From Sipunculus nudus (Eukaryota > Annelida > Sipuncula > Golfingiida > Sipunculidae), in assembly GCA_026874595.1 (NCBI GenBank), contig CM049312.1, positions 52,515,429 to 52,579,428 of the forward strand: a stretch of 64,000 nt of DNA, written 5' to 3'. This document shows positions 33,601-41,814 of this stretch, piece after piece. Position 1 is the first letter of the stretch. Every line of letters starts with the position of its first letter. The notes beneath the pieces were generated by a model. That model was not told the origin of the DNA and ran no database searches. It saw nothing but the letters and a program-made list of their open reading frames with translations. Position numbers and translations under genes: made by a program.

Positions 33601-36070
33601 ATAATCTGTGTTCTTAGCGATAAGGTGAATGCCTAGAAAACGACCTAATTTTATATGAAGTCGGTGATAGTGTATTAAAAAGAACTTACATCATGACGCT
33701 GAGGAGTTGTTTATTTTATGTGAGAAGTGCATAGCCAACTTGGCCAAACTGAATGGCGTTGTATGTGAAATCTTTGCTGTCATAATGGTATGACGTAACC
33801 GTGACGTCACGGTCCTCGCGTGAAATTTCCTGAATACAGTAATGAAGAGGTCAGCAGGTGTCACCGTGTTCAGTAGACCCAGCGGGCTACGATATCAAAT
33901 ACTTAATACTGCCCGTCTTTTAACATAGTACACAGAGCAATGGTCATGGCCAGGCAGGCAGTTTCATTCATGCAGCCTGTGGTCCAACTTGTCATTATAT
34001 ATATACATCCGACATAAAAGGCATAATTATCCTAAACTGACGCAATTGATATTGCTAATTTTTTTCAACGTATCATATGTGTTTTAAGAACATTATTCAT
34101 CATTGTTACCAAAGCCTGAGGTAAATCCACTTAAAACCAGTGTTTTGCACTGCCGGAAATCCTTTTCTAAGATGAGCTATTATATTTTGTCAATTTGTAA
34201 TACACGCGGGCAGTACCCTGTCATTGGAGGCGATGTAGGCTTCATGGCTCCATGGCAGCACAAACTGTGGGTAACAAAGCAAGGACTGCAAATTTAGAAA
34301 ATGAATAGCTACCGTCCGAATTATAGTCATGGTACTGAAGTCACAAAATGAATTGTGATTTTATCATAAATATTCCATTTGTTTATCAAAGAACTGGTAT
34401 ATTTATAATATATCAATGTGTCAAACCCCTCTTCAAATATTGGACTGTTCTAGCCAAGCTGAAACATTGTCCTATGAGGTTCGATCATTTGCTTATGCAT
34501 GGCCAATACTTATCATGTAAAAATTGCTAATGATGTTTAATTTTTTCCTGGTGTTTTTTTCATTATATGGTCCATCTCTTCATTATTTACTTTTATGTAA
34601 ACTTGGCCAGGAAAGGTGATGTGTTCAGTTGACTGTCACTGAGGAATAGTTTATGAACGAAAACAAAAGTTCATTCAAATTAAAAATTTTAACCCCTGCA
34701 GAGTTCAAAATTCACATTGGATTGAATGGACTGTGTGACCTCTGCACAGAGAGCCGCCAATGATACATTGTAAAAGGTGGTAGTGCGTGGGGACCAGCCT
34801 GGAGAAAATCTGTAGGGCACACACGTGTACACAAGTGTTGCCGTTAATACATGTTTTTTTCGTGATAAATAAAGGCCTACCGACTCCTTGTTGTAACTTT
34901 ATTGTTGTTGTAAATGTATCAGGTTTTTTGTTATCCTGTCTCTGAAAAAGCGCATCGAAGGGGGAGAGCAGGGATGCCATTCATCATTCATGTACAATCA
35001 TATGATATAACAGGGGCCACATGCATGTATTAATGATAGAACTTAACGTGCTAACTGCTATTAATTATTGTTTGACCACCTAACATCACCAAACAGCGGA
35101 ATTCTATCTCCTGCAAAATGGAATACCGCTTATGACGTCACGCACGTGCGAGGCAGAATCTTGTCAGTTGACCAGGTACAAAATGTCGTAAACAGCCCGC
35201 GAGTTTCTTCTGGATTTTGATTTTTCTTCATTACAGGCTATTCATCTCGGGTATGTGGCATTTTTCCTGTCAGAAAATTAGGTCGCGTTCTCCTTTAACT
35301 CTGTACCAAAAATCTTTGTTCTGTCTCAATTCCTTTAAAAATGATCGCGAAAAAACAGTGTTTCACGGCTGGTGGAACGGACTATAAGGCCAAAAAAAAA
35401 AAAAGGTATGGTTCTCAGGCACCGCCCGCGTCAATTTTAACCCCCCACATCAAAAATTTTTATTTTGATTTTGATCTTTCAAGAAAATAAATAATACAAT
35501 TTATGTAGTATTTAGCAAAATATTTGTAATTTTCATGGTTTTTCCTGATTATATGACATTTTTATCGAAACATCCAAAAAAAGGTCAAAAATAAAATACC
35601 GCCCGCCCGCACTGATTTCTGAAAAAAAGTGCCTGAGAACCATACCTTATTTTTTTTTGGCCTAATATATATTAAATATATATAATAAAGCTTAAAGGTG
35701 TGAAGCGGAAATGCTGCTTACTGAGGTGCGTTAACCTATTTGTGAAAATTGCTAGATCGTCCCCTTTGACCAGACGGATATTACTATACTATAAATACAG
35801 TCGTGCCAATCCTCTTTCTCATTTTAAACAAGTCACCTGTTTCCTGGACGAGGCAGTTTGTGTCTTGTCTTGCCGTTTCTTCTCAGATTTAGCCGTCAAG
35901 CTGATTTTCACCGCACCCGGCGAGTCGGCGTTTTCTTCGTCTTCCCCTTCTGACCAAGAAAATGCCTCTTCAACCTGCATTTCCTCCTCAAGCTCTCCTT
36001 CGCTTGAGTCGCCGGCATTGTCAATAGATATTTTCAAATTTGGAAATTTTTCCTTGCCACTCTTCGCCAT
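12521..36070 (-). CDS. NCBP3: Nuclear cap-binding protein subunit 3 (13-exon gene)
   Basis: NCBP3 is a nuclear RNA-binding protein. In vertebrates it is linked to the m7G cap-binding complex (NCBP1, ARS2) and to mRNA processing and export. Thirteen minus-strand exons with GT-AG borders join without phase conflict into 610 codons; the human protein is about 620 residues. Visible regions are an acidic N-terminus (1-78), RYENKSGDFVTGID (about 82-95), an RRM-like domain (about 145-205) with the family's diagnostic IEWIDDSSCNVVW (176-188), and a low-complexity acidic/Ser/Lys stretch (233-312). These are followed by KKLFLRFATK (to 374), SQYYKKYGNPNYGG-MKG (about 387-402) and a C-terminal region with YAD and HQRLG repeats. 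The start sits in a good context (AACATGG). Two exons are only 28 nt. Introns total about 22 kb, and intron 1 alone is about 10.9 kb with many mobile elements. The C-terminal third is more diverged than the rest, and exon 13 may not be the true last exon. Confidence 0.85.
12940..13926. repeat. Minisatellite in NCBP3 intron 12
   Basis: About 1 kb is built from ~19-20 bp units of the type gagctcctg(t/g)atttgagtgt. In the first half the units are arranged in a 79-bp higher-order repeat: 'gtcagtttatgag' recurs at 13060, 13139, 13218, 13297 and 13376. The array runs up to the donor site of exon 12. Confidence 0.9.
13927..14101 (-). CDS. NCBP3: NCBP3 exon 12
   Basis: 175 nt, phase 1 to 2. It has KRIHQRLGPP, an acidic stretch, a Leu/Pro run and TMRMYADDMEEDM, comparable with the MTMYADEVE block of vertebrate NCBP3. 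Acceptor is TTTGAAG|AA; donor is CACAG|GTCAGG. The donor lies at the very edge of the minisatellite at 12940-13925. Confidence 0.8.
14927..15195 (-). CDS. NCBP3: NCBP3 exon 11
   Basis: 269 nt, phase 2 to 1. It starts KRKMRG and has two YAD repeats (VSYADLDDPEMG and MSYADEDADE) and an acidic end. Acceptor is TTCTTACAG|A; donor is GAAG|GTAGTC. Confidence 0.8.
16389..16416 (-). CDS. NCBP3: NCBP3 exon 10 (28-nt microexon)
   Basis: 28 nt, phase 1 to 2, encoding (G)MKGLISSS and continuing the NYGG-MKG motif across the intron. Acceptor is TGTTACAG|GTATG; donor is GCAG|GTAAAA. Recognised by family conservation in addition to splice signals. Confidence 0.8.
17093..17164 (-). CDS. NCBP3: NCBP3 exon 9
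   Basis: 72 nt, phase 1 to 1, encoding DKKLPGAERKSQYYKKYGNP and NYG. This is the most strongly conserved NCBP3 block. Acceptor is TGTTTACAG|CT; donor is GGAG|GTAAGA. Confidence 0.9.
17600..17785 (-). CDS. NCBP3: NCBP3 exon 8
   Basis: 186 nt, phase 1 to 1. It ends in WWRIGIQHPKAKKLFLRFAT plus K, matching the RLFMRFATK block of the family. Acceptor is TTTAATTCAG|GC; donor is AAAG|GTTTCT, a weak +4/+5 context. Confidence 0.85.
18213..18240 (-). CDS. NCBP3: NCBP3 putative 28-nt microexon (exon 7)
   Basis: Exons 6 and 8 cannot be joined directly because of a phase conflict (0 against 1). This 28-nt segment, encoding VTDGRGDSF plus one base, resolves the conflict exactly. It has a strong pyrimidine-rich acceptor (CTCCTCCTGTCGCCTAAG|GTG) and a consensus donor (TTTT|GTGAGT). 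It is supported only by splice signals and phase. Confidence 0.6.
18445..18656 (-). CDS. NCBP3: NCBP3 exon 6 (acidic/Ser/Lys low-complexity)
   Basis: 212 nt, phase 1 to 0, encoding a run of Asp/Glu followed by Lys/Ser-rich sequence. Two acceptors 9 nt apart are both in frame: ATTAG|TACC at 18656 and CTGCAG|AGG at 18647. A three-residue alternative is therefore possible. Donor is CAG|GTACAC. Confidence 0.75.
19569..20590 (+). repeat. 434-bp higher-order repeat inside E2
   Basis: The block starting 'gagtcctgtgaccttgacc' recurs at about 19569, 20003 and 20437, always 434 bp apart. The copies are nearly identical over long stretches. Each 434-bp unit holds three diverged ~145-bp monomers, so a trimer was amplified recently. 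Confidence 0.9.
21224..21238. promoter_or_regulatory. Perfect palindromic oestrogen-response-element-type sequence
   Basis: AGGTCACAGTGACCT is an inverted repeat of AGGTCA with a 3-bp spacer. It is identical to the classic vitellogenin-A2 ERE core. It lies in the 3' part of element E2; the matching place in E3 (29592-29606) has one mismatch. Function is not shown. Confidence 0.5.
21950..22800 (+). repeat. GGTGGCGCCACC-family core array
   Basis: Alternating ~140-bp monomers form a ~280-bp dimer period. One monomer type has 'aggtggcgccacctgtcataaaatca.gaaagctatc'; the other has 'gttgcaggtggcgccaccagttt.tgtatgata'. Motif positions are about 21953, 22099, 22229, 22375, 22513 and 22655. A poly-C run (22238-22256) replaces the palindrome in one monomer. 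Related arrays lie at 9690-9990 (inverted), 27210 and 44640-45120. Confidence 0.8.
23212..23358 (-). CDS. NCBP3: NCBP3 exon 5 (second half of the RRM-like domain)
   Basis: 147 nt, phase 1 to 1. It starts by completing Cys and continues NVVWFDKITAARAMLNLSG, followed by a Glu/Lys/Asp-rich stretch. Acceptor is GATTGCAG|GTAATG; donor is CAG|GTATGA. The acceptor and the first ~27 nt of the exon are part of a triple tandem repeat (see 23331-23471). Confidence 0.9.
23331..23471 (-). repeat. Triplicated exon-5 splice acceptor of NCBP3
   Basis: Three tandem 47-bp units lie at 23331-23377, 23378-23424 and 23425-23471. Each contains, on the minus strand, TTG(T/C)AG|GTAATGT, the junction of intron 4 with exon 5. 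Only the last copy, nearest the exon, keeps the NVVWFDK frame. The two upstream copies run into in-frame TAA within a few codons if used. Confidence 0.85.
23786..23943 (-). CDS. NCBP3: NCBP3 exon 4 (first half of the RRM-like domain)
   Basis: 158 nt, phase 2 to 1. It encodes VVHLRGTDNMSTKDVFDYF and then EYAPGSIEWIDDSS. The donor falls inside the Cys codon of the diagnostic DDSSC-NVVW motif (TCAT|GTGAGC). Acceptor is TTCTTCTAAG|C. Confidence 0.9.
24378..24472 (-). CDS. NCBP3: NCBP3 exon 3
   Basis: 95 nt, phase 0 to 2. It contains NKEKRAKRFGIE, corresponding to the conserved KEQRAKRF segment of the family. Acceptor is TTAACAG|GAA; donor is GACAG|GTTGGT. Confidence 0.85.
24914..24976 (-). CDS. 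NCBP3: NCBP3 exon 2
   Basis: 63 nt, phase 0 to 0, encoding DVKRYENKSGDFVTGIDLVS plus E. Acceptor TTTCAG|GAT and donor GAG|GTGAGT are both good. It matches the RYENKAG-FITGID block of vertebrate NCBP3. Confidence 0.85.
25059..25345. repeat. 35-bp minisatellite in NCBP3 intron 1
   Basis: Eight nearly perfect copies of a 35-bp unit (tgtatgatccaaagtgttgg plus atatttgagatgtag) run from 25059 to 25338, with a diverged partial copy on each side. The array is about 80 bp from the acceptor of exon 2. The unit is not a multiple of 3, so the long open frames it creates are artefacts. Confidence 0.95.
25534..29785 (+). mobile_element. HINE/pearl-like element E3 in NCBP3 intron 1 (or two adjoining copies)
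   Basis: 5' end: AACAAGTGACCCATGGGTCA then ACGCTCAGCTG (25534-25564). Core monomers of ~145 bp with GTGACCTTGACCTTTGACC lie at 25860-26960 and again at 28690-29550. In the first array they form a ~290-bp dimer repeated three times (near 26010, 26300 and 26595). The 3' section (29555-29785) has the ERE-like AGGTCGCAGTGACCT, a CCGG/ACGG run and a terminal hairpin ending TCAGCTGAGCTA. The middle (27180-28680) is unrelated and holds one GGTGGCGCCACC motif. It may be one element with an insertion, or a 5' and a 3' copy side by side. Confidence 0.5.
29886..30700. other. NCBP3 intron 1, no feature seen
   Basis: AT-rich intronic DNA with poly-A/T runs. I see no open frame, repeat end or RNA that I could support. 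Confidence 0.4.
30706..31262. mobile_element. Foldback/MITE-like element with internal duplication
   Basis: About 85-100 bp at 30706-30815 recur as the reverse complement at 31140-31262, imperfectly. The arms themselves repeat GGGATGGACGAC. The interior contains a ~110-bp direct duplication around 'gtctaaaaaaa.ggt' followed by a G-run and 'cccccaaaa'. No coding potential. Confidence 0.6.
31375..31665 (+). repeat. Fragment of the E1/E4 element interior
   Basis: Sequence around 'ggcatgtacataggaaatat', 'accagtggttttaacatttggcagtc' and 'gcagtgactcagttttggg' is similar, in the same orientation, to 53105-53290 inside element E4. It has no ends of its own. Confidence 0.6.
31905..31970 (+). repeat. 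Possible tRNA-like SINE head
   Basis: 'ggctcacttagtagcgtg' (box A-like) is followed by 'agattgtaggttcaatttgg' (box B-like), with about 35 nt between them. This is a degenerate tRNA-derived pattern. The assignment is weak. Confidence 0.3.
32600..33530. other. NCBP3 intron 1, no feature recognised
   Basis: No gene or clear repeat is visible. Around 33170-33290 the base composition is more GC-rich, with a short open stretch, but nothing identifiable. Confidence 0.4.
33541..35384. mobile_element. 1.84-kb TIR DNA transposon, non-autonomous
   Basis: Terminal inverted repeats of 36 bp (35 matching) begin TAGTCCGTTCCACCA and continue with CCGTGAAACACTGTTTTTTC. TA dinucleotides flank both ends (33539-33540 and 35385-35386), suggesting a TA target duplication as in Tc1/mariner-type or related elements. 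No transposase is recognisable. The interior has a 16-bp palindrome ACCGTGACGTCACGGT at 33798-33813. Confidence 0.8.
35388..35662. mobile_element. 275-bp TIR element (MITE)
   Basis: Inverted ends: GGCC, an A-run, then GGTATGGTTCTCAGGCAC, and its complement ending in a T-run and GGCC. It abuts the 1.84-kb element almost base to base and lies between it and exon 1 of NCBP3. Confidence 0.8.
35837..36070 (-). CDS. NCBP3: NCBP3 exon 1
   Basis: 78 codons starting MAKSGKEKF, rich in Glu/Asp/Ser. The donor is CAG|GTGACT at 35836/35835 and the exon ends in phase 0. Without splicing the frame stops a few codons later. Confidence 0.8.
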
Positions 36071-36639
36071 GTTTGTTTAGATTCTAACATTGAAATACGA
36101 GCATGATTTGGAGAATTCCCGGAGTATATTGACATCGTCGCCAGCGCTCGCCGCAGCCTTCATGCTGCGATGCCTGAGGAGATTAAATTGAATTTGCTGA
36201 TATTTCTTAAATCGGAAAAAACCTCATAGAATTAAAATCCATGATTGATAACTAAAATCATATCTAACCACATGCCCACAATCAAGGGCTCGATCATTAT
36301 ATTTAACTAATTTTAATTTCTTAATTTTATAGTAAACTAGCTCATGCATGGCCTATTAACTATATGTGTGATCCAAAAGTAAATGATTGAAATTAAAGGA
36401 TTTGCAGAAATATCCAGATTATCTCTATTTCTCGTTGCAAAAGAAAAAGACATATAGAGAGAGTATATATATAGCTATAGGAGGCCTTTGAAGGTGATAA
36501 TTGATAAGATTAGGAAAATGAAAATCGTGAATAAGTATTTCATAACATGTCCAAATGGCGAATGCAAGAAATTAACAGTTATGGAAAATACCATTTAAGG
36601 AATTTCAAAGATACATTTATCCATGATTTTATATCAATT
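36071..36639 (-). promoter_or_regulatory. Upstream region of NCBP3
   Basis: The 5' flank of NCBP3. The first ~120 nt are locally richer in CG dinucleotides (36130-36180) than the AT-rich surroundings, which would suit a TATA-less promoter. No defined core element can be pointed to. Confidence 0.3.
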
Positions 36640-38404
36640 CAGACCTGGGGTTCAATTCAAATATTTCAATTCTAATTCAATTGCAATTCAAGAATTTTTA
36701 TGAAACTTCAATTCTAATCCAATATACAATTCAATGTGCTTGAGAAAAATATAAATTCCATTAAATTAAAATAGTGTTTATTCAATTCAAATTCAATTCG
36801 CCATTCAAAAAGTTGCATTCATCTGAATACATTTCATTGGTTTGATGCGAGTGTACGTTATCATAGCTAGGTGTTCTTTTAATAGTGCATTACACAACTT
36901 ACAGTTTTGTTCAGAACTGGTTGAATGTGCTCCAAAGCTAAGTGAAATATCATTAGTTACAAGTTTTGCCAAATGTGGTAAGGCATAGCAGCCAGGCAGG
37001 TTTTACTTGCTTTGTTGGGCAATAATTCCTTAAGATCAGGTAAACAACCCAAATTTGGATAAAGATTTATCTGGATTTCAAATGAGTGACCATATTATTA
37101 CCTAACGCACTCAATATATATATATGCAAAGCCCCCCCCCCCCCCTCCAAGGACAAAAGCGTCCCAGGTAAAAAGCCCACTTCCTTGATGATAAAGAGGA
37201 CCAAAGCCCCTTCCCCGCTCCCCCAATTATTTTTTAAAATAAATATTTGACTACAATTAAAATTATGTACCTTTCATTTATCTATTTAAGTTGTGTGTTA
37301 AATGTATATAAGACATTAAAGGGGCCTATTCACATACCAGACAAGTTAATTATACTTGAAATATAGTGTGTTCTCCTTATAACAGTATGATGTGCCAATA
37401 TTTCATTCTTAACAGTTTGGTTAAACCTATACAGGAGGGGGAATAAGCTTCTTGTTTGTGAATTGTTGCTCCAGCGCAAGATCAGACCTCTGGTCATGTC
37501 TTCTTGTTATGGTAAACATACACACAGTATACTTACACACAGAACCATAACAATGTATAAATCTGAATCTGAAATAGTAAGTTCATGTGCTAAGATAGTT
37601 TTGCTGGGCAACTTTGAGGTGGTGTTTGATTGAGCACTCATGTGCCATATAATTTTACTGATTTCAGTCATCAAAGACCAGTAGTCTATGGGATGTATTT
37701 TGCTATCTTATGGCTGTACGTTGCTTGTTCCGGCCAGTTAAGTGCCCTCGGTAATCAGAACCACTGTTCACCAGGTAGATTACTGCTGGTCCAAGCACAC
37801 CAGGCTAGCAGAGCAGCTCCAGTAATACTGGATGCTATAACAATAGGCATATCCTAGAAAGTCACTTGACCATAACAAGTCAGTTCAGTATCATCTGAAC
37901 ACATGCATATGCTTAAGGCACAACAGGAAATTGGAAGTTATAAAAGGTAATACATATTACTCTTATTCTATTATCATTACTATTACAGCACTGTTTTATA
38001 TCTAATATATTACTATTTAATTACTTTGAAAATCTGAAATTACTATTACTATATATCATATATTATTATCCCATCTTTCGTGTGCTAAACTTGCTGATAC
38101 AAACAATTCAGGAACAGTGATTTAGAAGCAATTAAGCTGTTATCATGTTCCTTGTGTCATCCATTAGAGGCATTTGTGTTTGATTTTAACCAAATACTGC
38201 ATGGCTGATCTTCACACAGACCTTGAGCAACTTCCGATGAGCAACACTTAGGAAAACGTGAGATCTGGAACTTTTGTTTATCAATTCAGATCAATTCAGC
38301 TGAGTCTGTAAACTTCAATTCCAATTCAATTCTAATAAATTTCATTTTCACTTTTTTCAATTCCAATTAAATTCCAATTCAATTCAGAATTGACCCCAGG
38401 TCTG
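36640..38404. mobile_element. 1.77-kb TIR element with AATTC-rich ends
   Basis: The left end is CAGACCTGGGGTTCAATTC; the right end is the complement of CAGACCTGGGGTCAATTC. Both are followed by AATTC/TTCAA-rich subterminal sequence. No transposase. The length and CAG ends would fit a hAT-like non-autonomous element, but no clean 8-bp target duplication is seen (tatatcaa and tatatcat lie close to the two ends). Confidence 0.65.
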
Positions 38405-39240
38405 TATATCATATATAGAGTAAAACGATCTTTCACTTAAATCAGTTAAACAATGGAACAAATTAAAAATAAAATTCTGTTCCTATACAAATAGTCCGGG
38501 AGCCAAGTTGGCCAAAGCGCTCTAAAACGGAGATAATTGTCACTTAAAGTACTACAAATTCCTAGGTTTTTTTTCCACAAACTATAGGTCTTAGGATGTA
38601 TTTTAATTTAATGAGGTCCGCTGGGTTTCATATCCAGCGTAAAGTGAGCCTGTTTGGAAAAAAAATCAGAATTTTAGTTTAACCGACTCATGAACACCTA
38701 TAAGCCAATAACTGTCAGTCTGGAAGTAATCAATACGTATACATGGGCTTGTTCGAAAGGTATGAACATGCACTTTAAAATGAATAAATGTCGCAAAATT
38801 GAAAAAAAAAATGTTACCCCTGCCCCTTAGTTAACTCTATTTTCTTGCTCTTTTTATCTGATTTGACATCTGCATGACTGAGATATCGCCTTTTCCTTCT
38901 CTGGATAGTATCTTATTTACTTACCATGAAGTATGAACTAATTAATATTACTGCGAGAATTAAAGTAATTTTGCTTCTTCATCCTGTCTGCAGTGTGCAT
39001 ACGGAGGACAATTCAAGTTTTGGTGCAGACACCATTACAAACTGGAAAACATAGGTATGAACACTATTCTTTCTAAGAAGAATTCAAACACCCCTGTAAC
39101 AACAAGAGACAACATTTTTAGCACAATCAAAAGATACCATGAACGTGTAGGACATTGCAGGAGAACAGGAACACTCAAACAAGTGTGATCCGCCTGGGTT
39201 TCCCGTAACGTCGTAAAATGTTTTTGCAGATATGTCCTGG
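38405..39240. other. No gene recognised
   Basis: AT-rich sequence without a convincing open frame or repeat boundary. Confidence 0.4.
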
Positions 39241-39641
39241 TTGCAGAGGCGGACTGGCCCGCCGGGATTCCTGGAAATTTCCAGGTGGGCCGATGGCTTA
39301 AGCTTAAAACACATTAATGCGGGCAGTGTTTCATTTACCCCCGCGTCCTGCATCCTTTCACGCATAATATATCCAAAGGACGCATTAAAATTTGTAACAT
39401 GCGACATTATATATTTCCGTCCGACATTATATAATGACAGCAAACTTTCAAGCCGATTTATCGATGAGCGTAGAGTTGTGTAAACAATTTGCAGAGATAT
39501 GTCTTTCATAGTGTTCGGAAATCTCCCTCTCATGCATTCGCAAAACGCTGTAGTGAAAATGGCCGAACATAGTGAATGCAAAGCGGCTTCTGTAAAGCGG
39601 TTTTGTGATTGTGCGAGCCCGGCCACAAATTACTTATTTCC

Positions 39642-39854
39642 CAGGGGCGGATCCAGGATTTAGGAAAAGGGGGGGTCCAACCCAGGAGGATTAATGAAAA
39701 TCCTTAAAAAAAAGGTCATCACGTCTGGAAAAGGGGGGTCCAGGCCGCAAAATTACGTCTAAAACCCCTTAAAAAAGGTTGCTTCGGGTGAAAAAAAGGG
39801 GGGGGGGGGGGTCCGGACCCCCTGGACCCCCCCCCCCCCCTGGATCCGCTTCTG
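39642..39854. mobile_element. 213-bp MITE, hAT-type TIR
   Basis: TIRs CAGGGGCGGATCCAGG and the complement of CAGAAGCGGATCCAGG (14 of 16). The interior repeats 'ccttaaaaaa.ggt' and has long G and C runs that are mutually complementary. Confidence 0.7.
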
Positions 39855-40444
39855 TTTCCTTACAGCTATCAGTCTGGTGAAATTGCAGGTGAACAATTAA
39901 AATTATTTATAATACAATTCCGTTAGTATTATCGTCAGTATAATCAAAGTAATTTAAAAGTGAGAGTGGAAGTGAAGGCTGTAATTGCGTTAAAAATAAA
40001 TGAACATTTAACAGAGCCACAACTGGGTCTACTTTTAAATCAGTAACGGATGGAGAACGGGTTCGGGACTTCGGACATACAAGTTCCGTTTACCACGACG
40101 GAGTATTATTTGGGTGACGGAAGTCTTGATTCGCTGATAATTGTATAACCGTTTGCCGTGTGTCAAGGGTATGCAGAAGCAAGATATTCAAAGAAATTTG
40201 TTAATTATCATACCGTTTACTCATGATTAATTTTGCAACGCTTTATTTTGTAACGTGTATGCTCAGCTGCCCACGGGCCGGGTATGCAAGTGGAAAGTGT
40301 CTGGGGTCCTCCCGACCTTGGAATGGGATCGCCCTTACCGCGAAAAGCGGCCCGACTTTTGAGAACATACAAGTCAGTTCATTAAAAGTAGGGGTTGCGG
40401 GTTGGCAGCAAATGCCAGTGCAGGGTCATAGTTTCATGCAATGA

Positions 40445-40930
40445 CTGAACACTCACGTAGAAGTTTAATTGTAAACTCTTTCGTGAAAAGTGTATTCTGC
40501 ACTTAAATTTCACTGGTATATTCGAATTTTAGGTGTTTTTTTTTTTTTTTTTTTTGCGAAATTGCGATTACAAGCACAGCGCTTTAAGGCTTATCAGTAT
40601 GTCATATATTTCTGTCCGATGGTAATCGTGCACGTTTGACCCAGCTAGATTTTTCAAACGTCTCCCTTTGTATTTCTGACCGACTAGACTCGGCTTGCCT
40701 CTACTGTATGCCCAGTTAATCAGTGGCCTTTATTCTCTCAGGGGACACCTTTGGTGTTTGCAGTAGGCCTTAAATATCCACATTATCCAGTATTACCGGT
40801 ACTAAATTATTATCTTTGCAAGTATTCCGGAAATGAACACCAATATTAAGGTGGAAATAGGCCTAACGCAACAACGGCCACAGGGAAACCCTTGGTGAAT
40901 TTCGTTGACCTACTGATTAGTGAATAAATT
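40445..40930 (+). repeat. Dispersed repeat, contiguous copy
   Basis: This copy joins in one block the sequences found apart at 1-300 and about 6940-7090. It carries a T-run at 40538-40555. No coding sequence. Confidence 0.65.
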
Positions 40931-41814
40931 TTTATACCACTCGTCTTTTCGTTATTTTCATGTAACGTTTTCGGGTTTTTAAATTCACCAGCGCAATTTG
41001 GTGCCCATCACAGAAGGATGACAGTTTTAAGATCTGACAAATTCACACAAAAAATTGTAAATAATAGGTAACCCAGTCATTGTTTGTCATTTTTAACGCA
41101 GCATGGTTAAGTTAGGAATATAGAATTAAAATGTCTTGAAGCAAGCGATTATAACAGATGCAGCATACGAAAGCAGTATTACATATACATCGCAATATAA
41201 CCTGAATAAGCAATTTATCATGATTTTATTCTGTTTTTCAGCCTGCTGGTCAGGGAAATCAGTTTCTGACCAATCACCGCGTTTAGTTTACATCCGTGTA
41301 CTACCGTTAAATAGCGTAAAAGTTCTCGGCCTGTGCTTAAACTTTTTAAATTTAAATGTGGGATGGGACATGTTGAAAAGTGTATGAAAAAAGATTATTT
41401 AAAACGTTTTTTTACTGACTTAAAAGCGTATGTACGTATGAACAAGAACATTAAAACAAAATTAACAAATTTATTGGGTCTCACAAGCCATAAAATTTAT
41501 TGGGACTCATAATCTCACCAGGAGGACGCAATGATATTGTCTGTTGCGAGTCCCGGGACTCGGTCAAGCAAAATTGTAAATGAAACACTGTGCGGGACAG
41601 AAATTTGGTCACGCTATAATCTGAGTGTCCTTTGCAACTTTGTCTGGGCCTCTGTATGAAAAGGCCAGTTTATATAACATATATAGACCAAGCTTGGTCT
41701 CGTATAAACAATGTTTTTAATGCGTGTGAAGTCGATCATTAGCCCAAGGCCAAATTGAGCTAGAAAGGGCCTCTAGAATATCTTACTTAGTGGTTCTTAA
41801 TTCTATAAAAGCAA

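Larger units (their letters stand above)
39245..41655. mobile_element. Possible hAT-like element with nested insertions
   Basis: The left end CAGAGGCGGACTGGCCCGCC and nearby GGTGGGCCGATGG resemble hAT-type termini. The right end reads ...GCCTCTG (about 41650). The subterminal parts pair: 'gcgggcagtgtttcattt' near 39319 is the inverse of sequence near 41585. At least two other repeats lie inside (39642-39854 and 40445-40930). No target duplication was found. Confidence 0.35.

Noticed and set aside
39084-39626. 180-codon open frame on the minus strand
   Set aside because: It overlaps a hAT-like terminal sequence, has no recognisable domain and shows no splice or codon-use support. Probably chance.
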